Shown: in pieces, positions 49,763 to 58,374 of the stretch
How the letters are laid out: the number at the start of each line of letters is the position of its first letter
Numbering within the stretch: position 1 is the stretch's first letter
From: DASUAL01 sp035763805
GTDB lineage: Bacteria; Gemmatimonadota; Gemmatimonadetes; Gemmatimonadales; GWC2-71-9
Assembly: GCA_035763805.1 (NCBI GenBank)
Contig: DASUAL010000092.1
Coordinates: 31,610-95,609 of the forward strand
Length of the DNA: 64,000 nucleotides
Reading direction: 5' to 3'
The notes under the pieces: model-generated
The model's database searches: none
Seen by the model: the letters and a program-made list of their open reading frames with translations, nothing else
What the model was told of the DNA's origin: nothing
Program-made: the position numbers and the translations under genes

Positions 49763-50081
49763 GTGACGAGCTCCGGGAGGCGGCGATACCGCCGCCTCCC
49801 GGCAGTCAGATCCGTTGCCGCTCCACTTGCCGCTTCTCTCCGCTCGCTGTTGGATCGGCGCGAGGGCCGCGTTCAGGTCGGCAACCCAGCGGGGGTGGGG
49901 GCTAACACGCACTGCTCATGTCTCCCGGCGCACTTCGTGGTGCTTTTCGCTGCAGCCGACAGGCCTCGCTCACGCGACCCCTGTGGAGCAGGGGCATGAC
50001 GTCGATGATGAGAAAAGCAGAAACAGTTTGTCGAGGCCCCGGCGTTGACGCAACGCTCTGGGTGTTGCACGGATGCAACGA
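49763..50081. other. Intergenic region between convergent genes
   Basis: No credible gene. It begins with a terminator-like hairpin, then 280 nt without recognisable coding or RNA structure apart from short dyads (CGTTG-ACG-CAACG near 50053, GTTGC-ACGGAT-GCAAC near 50070) that may end the leftward helicase operon. Confidence 0.5.
49773..49802 (+). terminator. Hairpin after the carbonic anhydrase gene
   Basis: CCGGGAGGCGGCG and its complement form a 13-bp stem with loop ATAC, 11 nt after the stop codon. There is no T-run, so termination may need Rho. Confidence 0.5.
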
Positions 50082-52211
50082 CTACTTGCGCCGCTTCGAA
50101 CCGAGCAACGAATGCCTCACGATGCCGTCGGGCACCGTGTCGCCGTGCGGCACCGTGAATACCGTTTTTCGCGTCAACCCGAAATCGAGCTCCACGACCA
50201 GGTGACTGCGGTCACGGGCCATTCGCCAGCCCCGGGATGACTTCGGCTCACCGCCGGTGGCCGTCAATGCGGCGGTCACGACCTCGTCCGGTGGATCGCT
50301 CACGGCGGCGAGCTGCGCGCAGGTGGAGCAGCGGCGCGACTGGCGGGCCGGCTCGAGCTGCCCGAGATCCGCGGTGCATACGTGCCGGCCGCAGTAGCCG
50401 CACGCCGCCCGATGTCGCGGGCACGCGTCCTTGCCGCAGATCGGACATTCCTTCACGCCGCCGAGCGAGAACGCCCGACCGTCCACGTGGCACTGCTTGC
50501 GGTGCGCCGGGCAGCCGTATGAGTCCTTCGCGTCGAGCAGTGGCTCGAGGTGGGTGACGCAGTGGCGCTCCTTGTCCTCGATGCACTCGGCCGAGTGGCC
50601 GGCGCAGACGGATCGCCCGCACGAGGCGCAGGGCCCGACCTCATCCGACGCGAACAGCGCGGCCGGTTCGACGGCGCAGGCGGCCCGATGCCGCGCACAG
50701 ACCAGGCGCCGCGAGGTGTCGGTGCGGCGCAGGTGTCGCGAGCAGTGCACCTGTCCATCCACGACGCACACGGCCTGATGCGCCGTGCAGACCGACTTTT
50801 CGCAGCTGGCGCACGCCGTCACCTCGTCCACACCCACCGGCTCGTTCGTGCCGCCCTCACAGTAGCGCAGGCAGGCCGCGCACAGCCGGCGGCTTCCCTT
50901 GGGCGCGTCGGCGCCGCTCTGCTGCGCGTGCCGGTTACAGATCACCCGGCCGCAGCTGCCGCAAGGCGCGAGGCACGCCGAGCAGGCGGTGTGCCCGCCC
51001 TCGGCACACGCACCCTCGTGCGCCGTGCAGTACTGCAGCCGGCACGACGGGCAGACCCGCGCGTGCTCCTCGCACGCCGGCTGCTCATCCACGCGACACT
51101 GGGTGATGCCGTGGTCCGCGCAAAAGTCCTCGGCACACACCGAGCAGCGATATGAGCAGGCCTCACAGCCGCAGTGGGCCTGCTTGCAGACGACGAGGGT
51201 CGCGGGCGGGCGGCCACAATGTGGACACGCCATGATCCAGGCTGCCGCACCACTCAAGGGCCGCTGCGCGCTGAATGTTGCCCGACGCCCGCGGGCCGAC
51301 TCGAGCTGCCACTCCGCCCGCTGCATCACGACGCCGGCCTCGATGAGCTGCAAGGGATGGACGATGGCCCGTACTTGATTGCGCCGCACTTCCTCGGTGC
51401 GGCGCCGCTCGCGCAGCGCCTCGACCGTTGCCATGGACTCCGGATCGCCCTGCTCCTGCAGAATCGACGCGAAGTACCGCTCCAGCCTGGCGAGCTCGGC
51501 GGCAAGCTCCTGCTCGGCCGCGGCGCGGCGCGCGGCGACCCGCTCCGCCGACTTGTCCCGCAGATTGCCGAGCAGTAGCCGCAGCAGCTCCGCCGGCTCC
51601 CGCGCGGGGACGGCTGCCGCGTCCGCTCCGGCCGACCGATCCGCAGGTCCGACCCGGCCCGCCTCCAGGTCCTGGAACAGGCCGGCCAGATCGTCGCCCA
51701 GCCGCGCGCCGGCCGACAGGTCATACACGTCGCTTTCCACCACGGCTTCCTCGACCCCGGCACCCGCGCGGAGCACAACGCGCGCGATGAGTCGCCCAAC
51801 CGGATGTACGACCAGCAGTGTCTTGCCCGGCCGCGCCGTGCCGTCGCGCACGGGGACCGCCAGCTCGACGCCCGCGGGATCGCTCGGGGCGGTCGGCGCC
51901 ATCAGGCCGACTGAGAGGCGCGCCGCCCGCGCGCGAATCGCCTCGAGCAGCTGAGTGAGGAAGGGGCTGCCCAACACCGCTATCTCGGCGTCCGGGTCGC
52001 GCTCCAGAGCGTCGAGCGAGAACGCCACCCGCAGCGACTCGCGGTCCCGGAAGAAGGGGCGCTCCCCCTGGGGCAAGAGCAGCTCGACGTGATCGGCACC
52101 GACGGCGGTCTGTTTCACGCCCGCCAGCCGGCAGTAGCGCTCGAGCAGCGGCCGGATGCGCGCGTCGGCGAGGGGATCGGTGTCGCCGGGAGCGTGGGGG
52201 TGGGCCGTCAC
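50082..52211 (-). CDS. Large zinc-knuckle-array protein coupled to an SNF2 helicase
   Basis: A 709-aa protein read from GTG 52211, whose start overlaps the helicase stop (GTGA). Residues ~10-110 form an alpha/beta domain (RIRPLLERYCRL, LLLPQGERPFFRDRESLRVAF) that may correspond to the YqhG-like partner of YqhH helicases. Residues ~200-290 are a charged coiled coil. Residues ~327-640 hold about a dozen CxxC knuckles alternating with CxxH units (CPSCRLQYCTAH, CASCEKSVCTAHQAVC, CPICGKDACPRHRAACGYC). Such an array implies many bound zincs and nucleic-acid or protein binding. No known family; likely the specificity partner of the helicase. Confidence 0.8.
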   Translation of the reverse strand: MTAHPHAPGDTDPLADARIRPLLERYCRLAGVKQTAVGADHVELLLPQGERPFFRDRESLRVAFSLDALERDPDAEIAVLGSPFLTQLLEAIRARAARLSVGLMAPTAPSDPAGVELAVPVRDGTARPGKTLLVVHPVGRLIARVVLRAGAGVEEAVVESDVYDLSAGARLGDDLAGLFQDLEAGRVGPADRSAGADAAAVPAREPAELLRLLLGNLRDKSAERVAARRAAAEQELAAELARLERYFASILQEQGDPESMATVEALRERRRTEEVRRNQVRAIVHPLQLIEAGVVMQRAEWQLESARGRRATFSAQRPLSGAAAWIMACPHCGRPPATLVVCKQAHCGCEACSYRCSVCAEDFCADHGITQCRVDEQPACEEHARVCPSCRLQYCTAHEGACAEGGHTACSACLAPCGSCGRVICNRHAQQSGADAPKGSRRLCAACLRYCEGGTNEPVGVDEVTACASCEKSVCTAHQAVCVVDGQVHCSRHLRRTDTSRRLVCARHRAACAVEPAALFASDEVGPCASCGRSVCAGHSAECIEDKERHCVTHLEPLLDAKDSYGCPAHRKQCHVDGRAFSLGGVKECPICGKDACPRHRAACGYCGRHVCTADLGQLEPARQSRRCSTCAQLAAVSDPPDEVVTAALTATGGEPKSSRGWRMARDRSHLVVELDFGLTRKTVFTVPHGDTVPDGIVRHSLLGSKRRK

Positions 52212-54337
52212 GCGGCGGAGTCCCCCACCAGTGGCGCCGCGGCGTCCGCCTCGATGTCCACCAGCACCAGGGGAAGCCGGTCCACCTGCGCCACGAGCAC
52301 GACGGACCGTCCGGCGTCGGTCACTCCGGTGAGCCGCACCAGCGCGCCGTACTCCGGATGCTCGCCCGCCGGCTCCGGCGTCGTAACGCTCTCGATCGCC
52401 TCGAGCACTTCCTTCACGTGCACGCCGACCTTGTGGCGCTTCGCGTCCCAGCCGGTCGCCTTGACGAGCTGGCTCGTGCCGTAGCCGAGTCGCAGGCGGC
52501 CCGGGACCGACAGCGTCTGGAACCGTCGCTCGAGCCGCATGGCGTTGTCGTCCGGCGCGATGAGGGAGTTCAGTTGTTCCTGCTCCTTGCCTGCCGCGCG
52601 GCTGTGCTCGATCTCGGCGCCGATCGTTTCCACCCGGCGCGCGAAGTCCGCTTCGCTGTCGGCGGCGAGCCACTCTTCCGCCAGCCGGCCCTCGAACTGC
52701 TGCGCGCCCCCGAACTCGCCGAGGATCACGTCCAGCTCGCCCACGACCAGCTCGAACAGCTTGATCTTCTGGTCGAGCAGGCCGAGGATGTACGACTCGA
52801 TGGTCCCCGCGGCGGCGAGGTTCACGATGTGGACCTCGCGCGTCTGCCCGATACGGTGGAGGCGCCCGATGCGTTGCTCGACGACCATCGGGTTCCAGGG
52901 CAAGTCAAAGTTCACGAGCACGTTGCAGAACTGGAGGTTGCGTCCTTCGCTGCCCGCGCGGGTGGCGATCAGGACGCTGCGGTCGTCCTGGTGGAAGGCG
53001 CGGATGCGCTTGTCTCGCTCGGGTGTCGAGTGAGTGCCCCAATAGACGATCGGCTTGCGACCGAGTGCCTTGACCTGCCGCTCGATCAGCTGGATGGTGG
53101 GCTTGTGGTCGCTGAAGACCACCACCCGATCCGGGGTCTCCTGCAGCAGCTCGGTGAGCACGTCCAGCTTGGCGTGGGTGTCGATCTGCCGCGCCCGCTC
53201 AGCGAGCCGGCGCGCGATCTCGCGGTACTCAGGACTGACCTGCTCTCCCTCGGCGAGGTGCTCGAGTGATTCGCCGAGCGCGCGCGAGGAGGAGCACAGC
53301 CGCTGGCGCAGGTGGATCACCGCGAGCTGCAGGATCCCCTTCCCCGTACGCCGACGGCGCCGGGCTCCGTCCTCCACCTCCTCCTGCTCGCTGGGCTGAA
53401 TGAATCCTTCCTTATACAGGCGGCGCAGGAACTGGGTGGTGCTGTCGTACAGCTCCGCCTCGGCGGGCGTCAGCCGGACCTCGGGGTGTCGGGGGCGGCG
53501 CGGCGGCAGGTCCAGATCGTCCACCACGCTGGCGCGCCGCGTGCGGACCATCACCTCGTGCGTCAGCGCGCGCAGGGCGTCGGGGTCGCGGGGAGTGCGG
53601 TGGTCGCCGGCGACCAGGTGCTGACGGCGGAACTCCGGCCAGGTGCCGAGCTGCCCCGGCCGGAGCAGCGTGACGAGGTTGTACAGCTCGCGCAGGTCGT
53701 TCTGGAGCGGCGTCGCGGTGAGCAGCAGGATGAAGTCCCGCTCGATTTTCTCGATGAACCGATACGTCGCGCCGCGGTGGCTCTTGACCTTGTGCGCCTC
53801 GTCCACGATCACGAGATCCCAGCGATGCCGTAGGATCTCCTCGGCGTGCCGGCGCGCCCGCGCGCGGTCGTGCGACACGATCGCCTTGGTGACGCGGTGC
53901 CAGTCGTCGGGGTCGGTCGGCGTGTCGAAGCGCTCGAAGAACTTCTCCTCGAGCTCCCCCTGCCACTGGCCCACCAGCGAGGCCGGCGTCAGGATGAGCA
54001 CGCGGCGGGCGAGCCCGCGAATCGCCAGCTCCTTGTAGATGATGCTCGCCTCGATCGTCTTGCCCAGGCCGACCTCGTCGGCGAGGATCGCGCGGCCGCC
54101 CATGTGGCGCAGCACTCGCTGCGCGACGTCGATCTGGTGGGGCAGCTCCTTGATGGCGTTGGCGTCGAGGGTGATCAGGCGGTCGAAGCCGGGGACCAGG
54201 GCGATGCGTTCCGCGTCGCGCCGCAGCTCGTACCAGGCGCGCACGGCGGGGGGCTGCTTGAGCTTTTCGGCGAACGCCTGGAGGGAGCGCTCGTCAACAG
54301 CCCAGGAGTCGTCGGACAGCGGGTCGGGCAGCGTCAT
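52208..54337 (-). CDS. SNF2/RapA-like DEAH-box helicase
   Basis: A 709-aa SNF2-family ATPase. Motif I is DEVGLGKT (K93), motif II is DEAH (179-182), motif III LLLTATPLQND, and the helicase C domain has SDHKPTIQ, ATRAGSEGRNLQ and QRIGRLHRIGQ. The C-terminal ~200 residues are specific. The family translocates on double-stranded DNA and displaces proteins such as RNA polymerase. It has no adjacent methylase or nuclease, so a DISARM-like defence assignment is not supported. Layout resembles the Bacillus YqhH/YqhG pair. Confidence 0.9.
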   Translation of the reverse strand: MTLPDPLSDDSWAVDERSLQAFAEKLKQPPAVRAWYELRRDAERIALVPGFDRLITLDANAIKELPHQIDVAQRVLRHMGGRAILADEVGLGKTIEASIIYKELAIRGLARRVLILTPASLVGQWQGELEEKFFERFDTPTDPDDWHRVTKAIVSHDRARARRHAEEILRHRWDLVIVDEAHKVKSHRGATYRFIEKIERDFILLLTATPLQNDLRELYNLVTLLRPGQLGTWPEFRRQHLVAGDHRTPRDPDALRALTHEVMVRTRRASVVDDLDLPPRRPRHPEVRLTPAEAELYDSTTQFLRRLYKEGFIQPSEQEEVEDGARRRRRTGKGILQLAVIHLRQRLCSSSRALGESLEHLAEGEQVSPEYREIARRLAERARQIDTHAKLDVLTELLQETPDRVVVFSDHKPTIQLIERQVKALGRKPIVYWGTHSTPERDKRIRAFHQDDRSVLIATRAGSEGRNLQFCNVLVNFDLPWNPMVVEQRIGRLHRIGQTREVHIVNLAAAGTIESYILGLLDQKIKLFELVVGELDVILGEFGGAQQFEGRLAEEWLAADSEADFARRVETIGAEIEHSRAAGKEQEQLNSLIAPDDNAMRLERRFQTLSVPGRLRLGYGTSQLVKATGWDAKRHKVGVHVKEVLEAIESVTTPEPAGEHPEYGALVRLTGVTDAGRSVVLVAQVDRLPLVLVDIEADAAAPLVGDSAA

Positions 54338-54348
54338 GCGGTGCCTGA

Positions 54349-54372
54349 GGGTCGGGGTCGGGGTCGGGGTGG
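54349..54372. repeat. GGGGTC tandem tract
   Basis: Four G-runs in three to four units of GGGGTC lie 12 nt upstream of the helicase start, on the strand opposite to it. The tract could form a G-quadruplex. A related tract lies in the M1 peptidase gene near 60227-60240, coding for an Arg-Pro repeat. Confidence 0.7.
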
Positions 54373-54384
54373 CAATATAGCGGA

Positions 54385-54412
54385 TGGCCGTTGGCCATTG
54401 GCCGTCGGCTGT
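54385..54412. repeat. Degenerate 7-bp tandem repeat (TGGCCGT)
   Basis: Four consecutive 7-mers: TGGCCGT, TGGCCAT, TGGCCGT, CGGCTGT. This is a short minisatellite in the gap upstream of the helicase operon. Confidence 0.7.
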
Positions 54413-54449
54413 TGGGTAGGGTACGAGACGGGCTTGGCAGGAGAAAGCA

Positions 54450-54488
54450 CAAAGGGTGCGAGGGCGTTTCGGACCCTGGCACCCTTTG
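54450..54488 (-). terminator. Terminator hairpin after the 123-aa gene
   Basis: CAAAGGGTGC (54450-54459) and GCACCCTTTG (54479-54488) form a perfect 10-bp stem with an inner AGGG/CCCT helix. On the minus strand it follows the 54503 stop codon and is trailed by TGCTTTCT. Confidence 0.6.
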
Positions 54489-54502
54489 CGGACTACACTG
54501 CG

Positions 54503-54874
54503 TTAGACGGTCATCCCAACCGCTCTCCCAGTCACGGGAAAGACCCACGTCCTGTCGTCGACGACGAGCCGGATGTCACCGTTCGAGGAGACCAGGGCGT
54601 TGACGATGTCGTACGTGCCTGGGAAGGGCACGTTCAGCCCCTCCAGCGTCACGTCGGCCGGGAGGGGGAGGTGGTCACCCGGACTCAAGACCCTCCTGAC
54701 GCGAATCGGGCCCATGGTGCAAAAGAAGGTCTGGCCATCCGGGCTGCCGGCGAGAGCGCTGACTCTGACATTCGGCAGATCGGCCCTGACCTGTTGGCCG
54801 TGCGAAACCTGCGCTTCCTCCAACCGCTGCTTGAGCTTGAACTGCTGCGACATGGCCGTGATGCGGGCTTCCAT
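54503..54874 (-). CDS. Conserved-looking small protein of unknown function
   Basis: A 123-aa protein starting MEARITAM, chosen because GGAGGTGG lies just upstream. A helical start (FKLKQRLEEAQ) is followed by a beta-rich part (VRVSALAG, TFFCTMGPIRVRR, IRLVVDDRTWVFPV). No signal peptide. It has its own terminator. No family recognised. Confidence 0.6.
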   Translation of the reverse strand: MEARITAMSQQFKLKQRLEEAQVSHGQQVRADLPNVRVSALAGSPDGQTFFCTMGPIRVRRVLSPGDHLPLPADVTLEGLNVPFPGTYDIVNALVSSNGDIRLVVDDRTWVFPVTGRAVGMTV

Positions 54875-55114
54875 AAGCCACCTCCAACTAGGGCACCAAC
54901 CTACTGCTGCAGCCGCCATGCCTCGGCTCGGCAGCAACACAGCTCGATTGCCCGCAAGGGGTTAGCCTTTTGGATCCGTTCGAATCGGTGCAGGGTGCAG
55001 CATGCCGGCGCTGGCTGAAGTGTGGTACAACTGCTACGGACGACGTGCGGCGCGGCCCAGTGCTCGTCGGCCCACTTGCACGGCGGGTCGCGGGCTCCTA
55101 CTCTCTCGACGGCC

Positions 55115-55363
55115 ATGTCACCCGCAACGCGCTACATCATCCAGGTGGACCGACCCGGCGAGCAGGTCGACATGGCGGCAATCCGAGTTCTGCTCGAGGG
55201 GGCGGGGGTCGCGTTGGACCCCGCCTACGGCCCGATCCCCATCAATCCCAAGCTCGGTCGCTACGTCGTCCGCGGTACGGCCTCGCCCGACGCGCGCGCT
55301 CGGGCCGAGCAGATTCCCGGCGTGCGCTTCTTCGCGGACACGGTCCAGGAGCCGGCTTCCTGA
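55115..55363 (+). CDS. Small I9-like protease-inhibitor/propeptide-like protein
   Basis: An 82-aa protein from ATG 55115: RYIIQVDRPGEQVDM, then GRYVVRGTASPDARARAEQIPGVRFFAD. The pattern of a strand, helix with A-x-A-x-x-I-P-G-V, and a closing F-A-D strand resembles stand-alone I9 propeptides. It also parallels the N-terminal region of the subtilase encoded 8 nt away on the other strand (EDAVERLRRDRRAEFIGVFAD). It may chaperone or inhibit that protease. Assignment by pattern only. Confidence 0.55.
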   Translation: MSPATRYIIQVDRPGEQVDMAAIRVLLEGAGVALDPAYGPIPINPKLGRYVVRGTASPDARARAEQIPGVRFFADTVQEPAS

Positions 55364-55370
55364 CGCCGGG

Positions 55371-56681
55371 CTACGCCGTCGTTTTTCCTCGTTTCCGCCG
55401 CAGCGCCTTCAGCGCCGCCGCGGCATCGATCACACCGTAACCAAAATCGTAGTCCCAGCCGTCGCCGTGCAGGTCCCGCGCCGTCCGCTGCAGCAGACCC
55501 TTGAGCTGCGCCGGCGCGAGTCGGTTGGTGGCGAAGCGCTGGCGGAGCGCGGCCGCCACGCCGGCGGCGATCGGACTCGCCGCCGAGGTGCCTCCGTCGG
55601 CAGGGTAGATGCCTGAGCCCGCGAAGTGACTGAAGCCTGCGAGGTCGGGCTTGCGCGAGTAGAGCGCGCCCGGCCCCTGCGACGAATAGCCCAGGCGGCG
55701 GTCCGTGACGGTGACGGCGGCGACGGTGACGACCTCAGGATGGGAGTTCGCGCCGTGGAGGCTGGCCCCGGGGCCCGTATCGCCGGCGCCGCACCTCCCG
55801 TCGGGGCAATCGGCCCCGCAGTTCCCCGCGGCGAAGAACACGTCCGCTCCCGCCGCGACCAGGGCGCCGGTGATCTGGTTGAACGGGTGCTCGGGATTGG
55901 CGCTGTAGTTGTCCGGCGAACCGATCGGTGCGTCGCTCGTGCGGTCGAACAGCCCCCAGCTATTGTTCACTACCCACCGGCCCGGCGCGGCGCTCACCCG
56001 CTCCACGAGGTCCGCGAACGCGGCGATGGCATCGGAGAGAAACGCGGCCCAGGTCCCCGCTTGGGACTGGAGGAGCGCGTAGTCGAAGATCTGCGCGTCG
56101 GGGGCCGCGACGCGGACGTCGTACGCCACCATGGTGCCGTGGTCCGGCGCGCTCGAGCCCGGCACATAGCCCGGGATCGGGGCCCAGCCGCCCGCGACCG
56201 GAATGCGCGAGCCGTCGATCCCCGTGTCGACCACCGCGACGTGGACGCCACGGCCGGTCAGTCCGGCCCGGCGCAGCGCCGGGACGCCGAGCCGCCGCGC
56301 CACGTCGTCCGTCTCACCGATCGGGCGACCCCCGCAATAGGGGGATGGGAACGGCGAGACGGCGGGGTCTGCGAATACTCCGATGAACTCGGCGCGGCGG
56401 TCGCGCCGCAGCCGCTCGACCGCGTCCTCGTCGTCGATTTCCACCCGCACCGCGTAGGTGTCCGCCCCTCCGACGCCGCCGTAGTTGAAGGCGCCCGCGG
56501 CCAGGGGGGCGAGGAGTCCGATGCGGCGCAGTATCCGGACCGGGTAATAGGCCTCGTCGAACCGCACGCCAGCGACCTTGACCATGCCATCGAGGAGCAC
56601 CCCGGCGGGCCCGAACGAGCGCTTGCGCCAGCCGTCTTGCAGGGACTCGTGGCTCCGGATCACGACAATGCGCCGCAGCAT
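55371..56681 (-). CDS. Subtilisin-like serine protease (S8 family)
   Basis: A 436-aa subtilase starting MLRRIVVIRS, preceded by an AGAGG site. Residues ~1-110 look like a prodomain. The catalytic triad is D152 (AVVDTGID), H181 (DHGTM) and S366 (GGTSAASP), with oxyanion N287 (FAAGNCG). A Cys-rich loop (NCGADCPDGRCG) may form disulfides. No signal peptide is evident, so it may be intracellular or exported atypically. It converges with the small inhibitor-like gene. Confidence 0.9.
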   Translation of the reverse strand: MLRRIVVIRSHESLQDGWRKRSFGPAGVLLDGMVKVAGVRFDEAYYPVRILRRIGLLAPLAAGAFNYGGVGGADTYAVRVEIDDEDAVERLRRDRRAEFIGVFADPAVSPFPSPYCGGRPIGETDDVARRLGVPALRRAGLTGRGVHVAVVDTGIDGSRIPVAGGWAPIPGYVPGSSAPDHGTMVAYDVRVAAPDAQIFDYALLQSQAGTWAAFLSDAIAAFADLVERVSAAPGRWVVNNSWGLFDRTSDAPIGSPDNYSANPEHPFNQITGALVAAGADVFFAAGNCGADCPDGRCGAGDTGPGASLHGANSHPEVVTVAAVTVTDRRLGYSSQGPGALYSRKPDLAGFSHFAGSGIYPADGGTSAASPIAAGVAAALRQRFATNRLAPAQLKGLLQRTARDLHGDGWDYDFGYGVIDAAAALKALRRKRGKTTA

Positions 56682-56902
56682 ACGCCTCTTTCCCTCCTTG
56701 TAGTCGGAGGTCGGGGCGCACGTGTAGGTACCCCGAGGCCGTCCTTGTGGCATCCGCCGTCTGTCACGCTGACCGTCGGTGTTTGTCAGCTCGACAACCC
56801 CCCAGCCCCCCTGCTCAAACTCTGGCACGCCGGTCGCCTGGCGCCTCTGTGGCGCCATCACGCGGCGCCAGATTCCAACACCGTAGTCGCAAGGAGGATG
56901 TT

Positions 56903-57273
56903 ATGCGCATCGACACTGATATCCAGAAAGACGTCGTCGCCGAGCTGCGGTGGGAGCCGAGCCTTCGAGACGACGACATCGCCGTGGGGGTCCGTGACGG
57001 CGTGGTCACCCCCGCGGGCTTCGTCGACAGCTACGCCGACAAATGGACCGCCGAGCGGGTGGCCAGCAGGGTCAAAGGTGTGAAGGCCATCGCCAACGAC
57101 ATTATGGAACGTCTCCGTGCCACACGACCGCATCAAGGTGAAGGTCGAGAAAGGGTGGGTGACGCTCGAGGGTGACGATGCGCGATGCGGAGCGCGCTGC
57201 CCGTAACGCGCCCGGCGTGACCGAGGTCGAGAACAAGCTCACGGTCGACCCAGGCGTGTACGCCGGCGTGTAA
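56903..57273 (+). pseudogene. Decayed BON-domain (OsmY-like) gene
   Basis: Starts well with GGAGG and MRIDTDIQKDVVAELRW, and the first BON domain is intact to ANDIMERL. Further family sequence then appears in other frames: VPHDRIKVKVEKGWVTLEG from ~57118, and RDAERAARNAPGVTEVENKL up to the TAA at 57273. Linker residues expected between these blocks are missing. So at least two deletions with frameshifts have broken a multi-BON protein of the kind that stabilises the envelope under stress. The first frame alone would give a 90-aa product. Confidence 0.75.
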
Positions 57274-57288
57274 CGCGTCGCGCCGGAA

Positions 57289-57315
57289 GGGGGGTGCCGA
57301 GCCCTCGGCCCCCCC
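57289..57315 (+). terminator. GC-rich hairpin after the BON remnant
   Basis: GGGGGG, one bulged T and GCCGAG pair with CTCGGC and CCCCCC around a CC turn. It lies 16 nt past the BON stop and before the next gene; no T-run. Confidence 0.5.
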
Positions 57316-57361
57316 CACGAACCACTATCCGTGGCAACCGGGGAAGGATTGGTGACTCACC

Positions 57362-57835
57362 ATGTTCCAAGAGGTCTTGCTGTGGCTCTTCGTCGTCTTC
57401 AGCGGCATTGCAGTTGGCGCCGGCCTCTATGAAATGAGGATCACCGTTCCTCTGTGGTTCAGCCGTTCTGCAGAGTCCGGCATTCAAGTGAACAGCGAAG
57501 CAATGCTAAGGGCCGATGCGGGCCGGAGGTTCTGGGTCTTCGTCACGACAGTCCCGCTCACGCTGCTTACGCTGGCGAGTCTGGCAGTTGCTTGGCAACC
57601 TGCAAGTCCCAGGCATGAGTGGTGGCTCGTCGCGGCGGTGGTTACGCTGGTGGAGAGAATCGCGACGTTGTCGTACTTCATACCAAGGGGCCTCAAATTG
57701 ATGCGCGCGGACACCCTCCCACGTGCGAGGGTCGAAGCGATGGCGTCGCAGTGGATGGCTCTCAATCGCGTCCGGGCGGCGCTAGCTCTGACTGGGTGGC
57801 TCGCGGCGTTGAAGGCACTGTCCTTGCCAACCTGA
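57362..57835 (+). CDS. DUF1772-like four-helix membrane protein
   Basis: A 157-aa protein with four hydrophobic helices (LLWLFVVFSGIAVGAGLYE, FWVFVTTVPLTLLTLASLAV, WWLVAAVVTLVERIATLSYF, and the C-terminal ALALTGWLAALKAL). Layout and the N-x-x-R near the last helix fit the DUF1772/anthrone-oxygenase-like family. Its base composition is visibly less GC-rich than the neighbours, hinting at separate ancestry. Function unknown. Confidence 0.75.
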   Translation: MFQEVLLWLFVVFSGIAVGAGLYEMRITVPLWFSRSAESGIQVNSEAMLRADAGRRFWVFVTTVPLTLLTLASLAVAWQPASPRHEWWLVAAVVTLVERIATLSYFIPRGLKLMRADTLPRARVEAMASQWMALNRVRAALALTGWLAALKALSLPT

Positions 57836-57847
57836 GGGCGGGCGCGA

Positions 57848-58063
57848 TCAAGCCGAGGGCGGAGGGGACGTAGGAGCCTCGCCATTGGTACGCTTGTCGT
57901 CCTCGCGCTTGCGGAACAGCCACACGAGGAAGAACGCGACTCCCACGAGCACCGCGACCTTGAGCAGGAACCCGAAAAGGGGCAGCATGAAGGCAGTGAA
58001 CATTTTCCACAGGGCGACGCCGACGAGGCCGACGGCGGCGAGCTGGAGGAGGGGCTTCACCAT
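57848..58063 (-). CDS. Small membrane protein
   Basis: A 71-aa protein with two hydrophobic helices (LAAVGLVGVALWKMF and LLKVAVLVGVAFFLVWLF), then a charged KREDDKR stop-transfer and Pro-rich tail. No family recognised; converges with the DUF1772-like gene. Confidence 0.55.
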   Translation of the reverse strand: MVKPLLQLAAVGLVGVALWKMFTAFMLPLFGFLLKVAVLVGVAFFLVWLFRKREDDKRTNGEAPTSPPPSA

Positions 58064-58149
58064 GGCTGAGGCTCAGGGTTGAGGATGAAGACCCTACGGC
58101 GCGGTGGCGGAATCGGTGTCAGGCACTTGAGAGCAAGCGAGGCGTGACC

Positions 58150-58374
58150 ATGTTCGATTGGATCGGGTGGCTCGCGACGGCCGTATTCGTGGGCTCCTAC
58201 TTTTTTCGGCAGCCGGCGACCCTGCGTCGCGTGCAATGCCTGGGTGCAGTGATGTGGTTGGTTTACGGCGCGCTGATCCATGCGCTTCCGCTGGTCGTCG
58301 CCAACGTGATCGTGGCCAGCGTGGCCCTCTGGTCGTCGTTCCGGGGACCGGCAGGCGACCGCGCAGGGGCTTAG
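58150..58374 (+). CDS. Small membrane protein (YgjV-like)
   Basis: A 74-aa protein with three hydrophobic helices: WIGWLATAVFVGSYFF, LGAVMWLVYGALI and LVVANVIVASVALW. The pattern resembles the YgjV/PQ-loop-like small integral membrane proteins (GxxxWLxYGxxxxxxPxxxxNxxxxxxxxW). ATG 58150 has GAGG upstream. The stop overlaps the convergent M1 peptidase stop by 4 nt. Confidence 0.6.
   Translation: MFDWIGWLATAVFVGSYFFRQPATLRRVQCLGAVMWLVYGALIHALPLVVANVIVASVALWSSFRGPAGDRAGA

Noticed and set aside
50082..54337. DISARM- or restriction-type defence island
   Set aside because: There is an SNF2 helicase but no methylase, nuclease or phospholipase-type partner next to it, and the flanking genes look like ordinary chromosome.
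54349..54412. Short repeats considered as a CRISPR array
   Set aside because: Units are 6 and 7 bp, contiguous and without spacers. No array or cas1/cas2 gene was seen; the Cas4-like protein alone is not evidence of CRISPR.
57133..57318. Small minus-strand open frame antisense to the BON remnant
   Set aside because: It has no ribosome-binding site and its sequence is the complement of recognisable BON coding segments.
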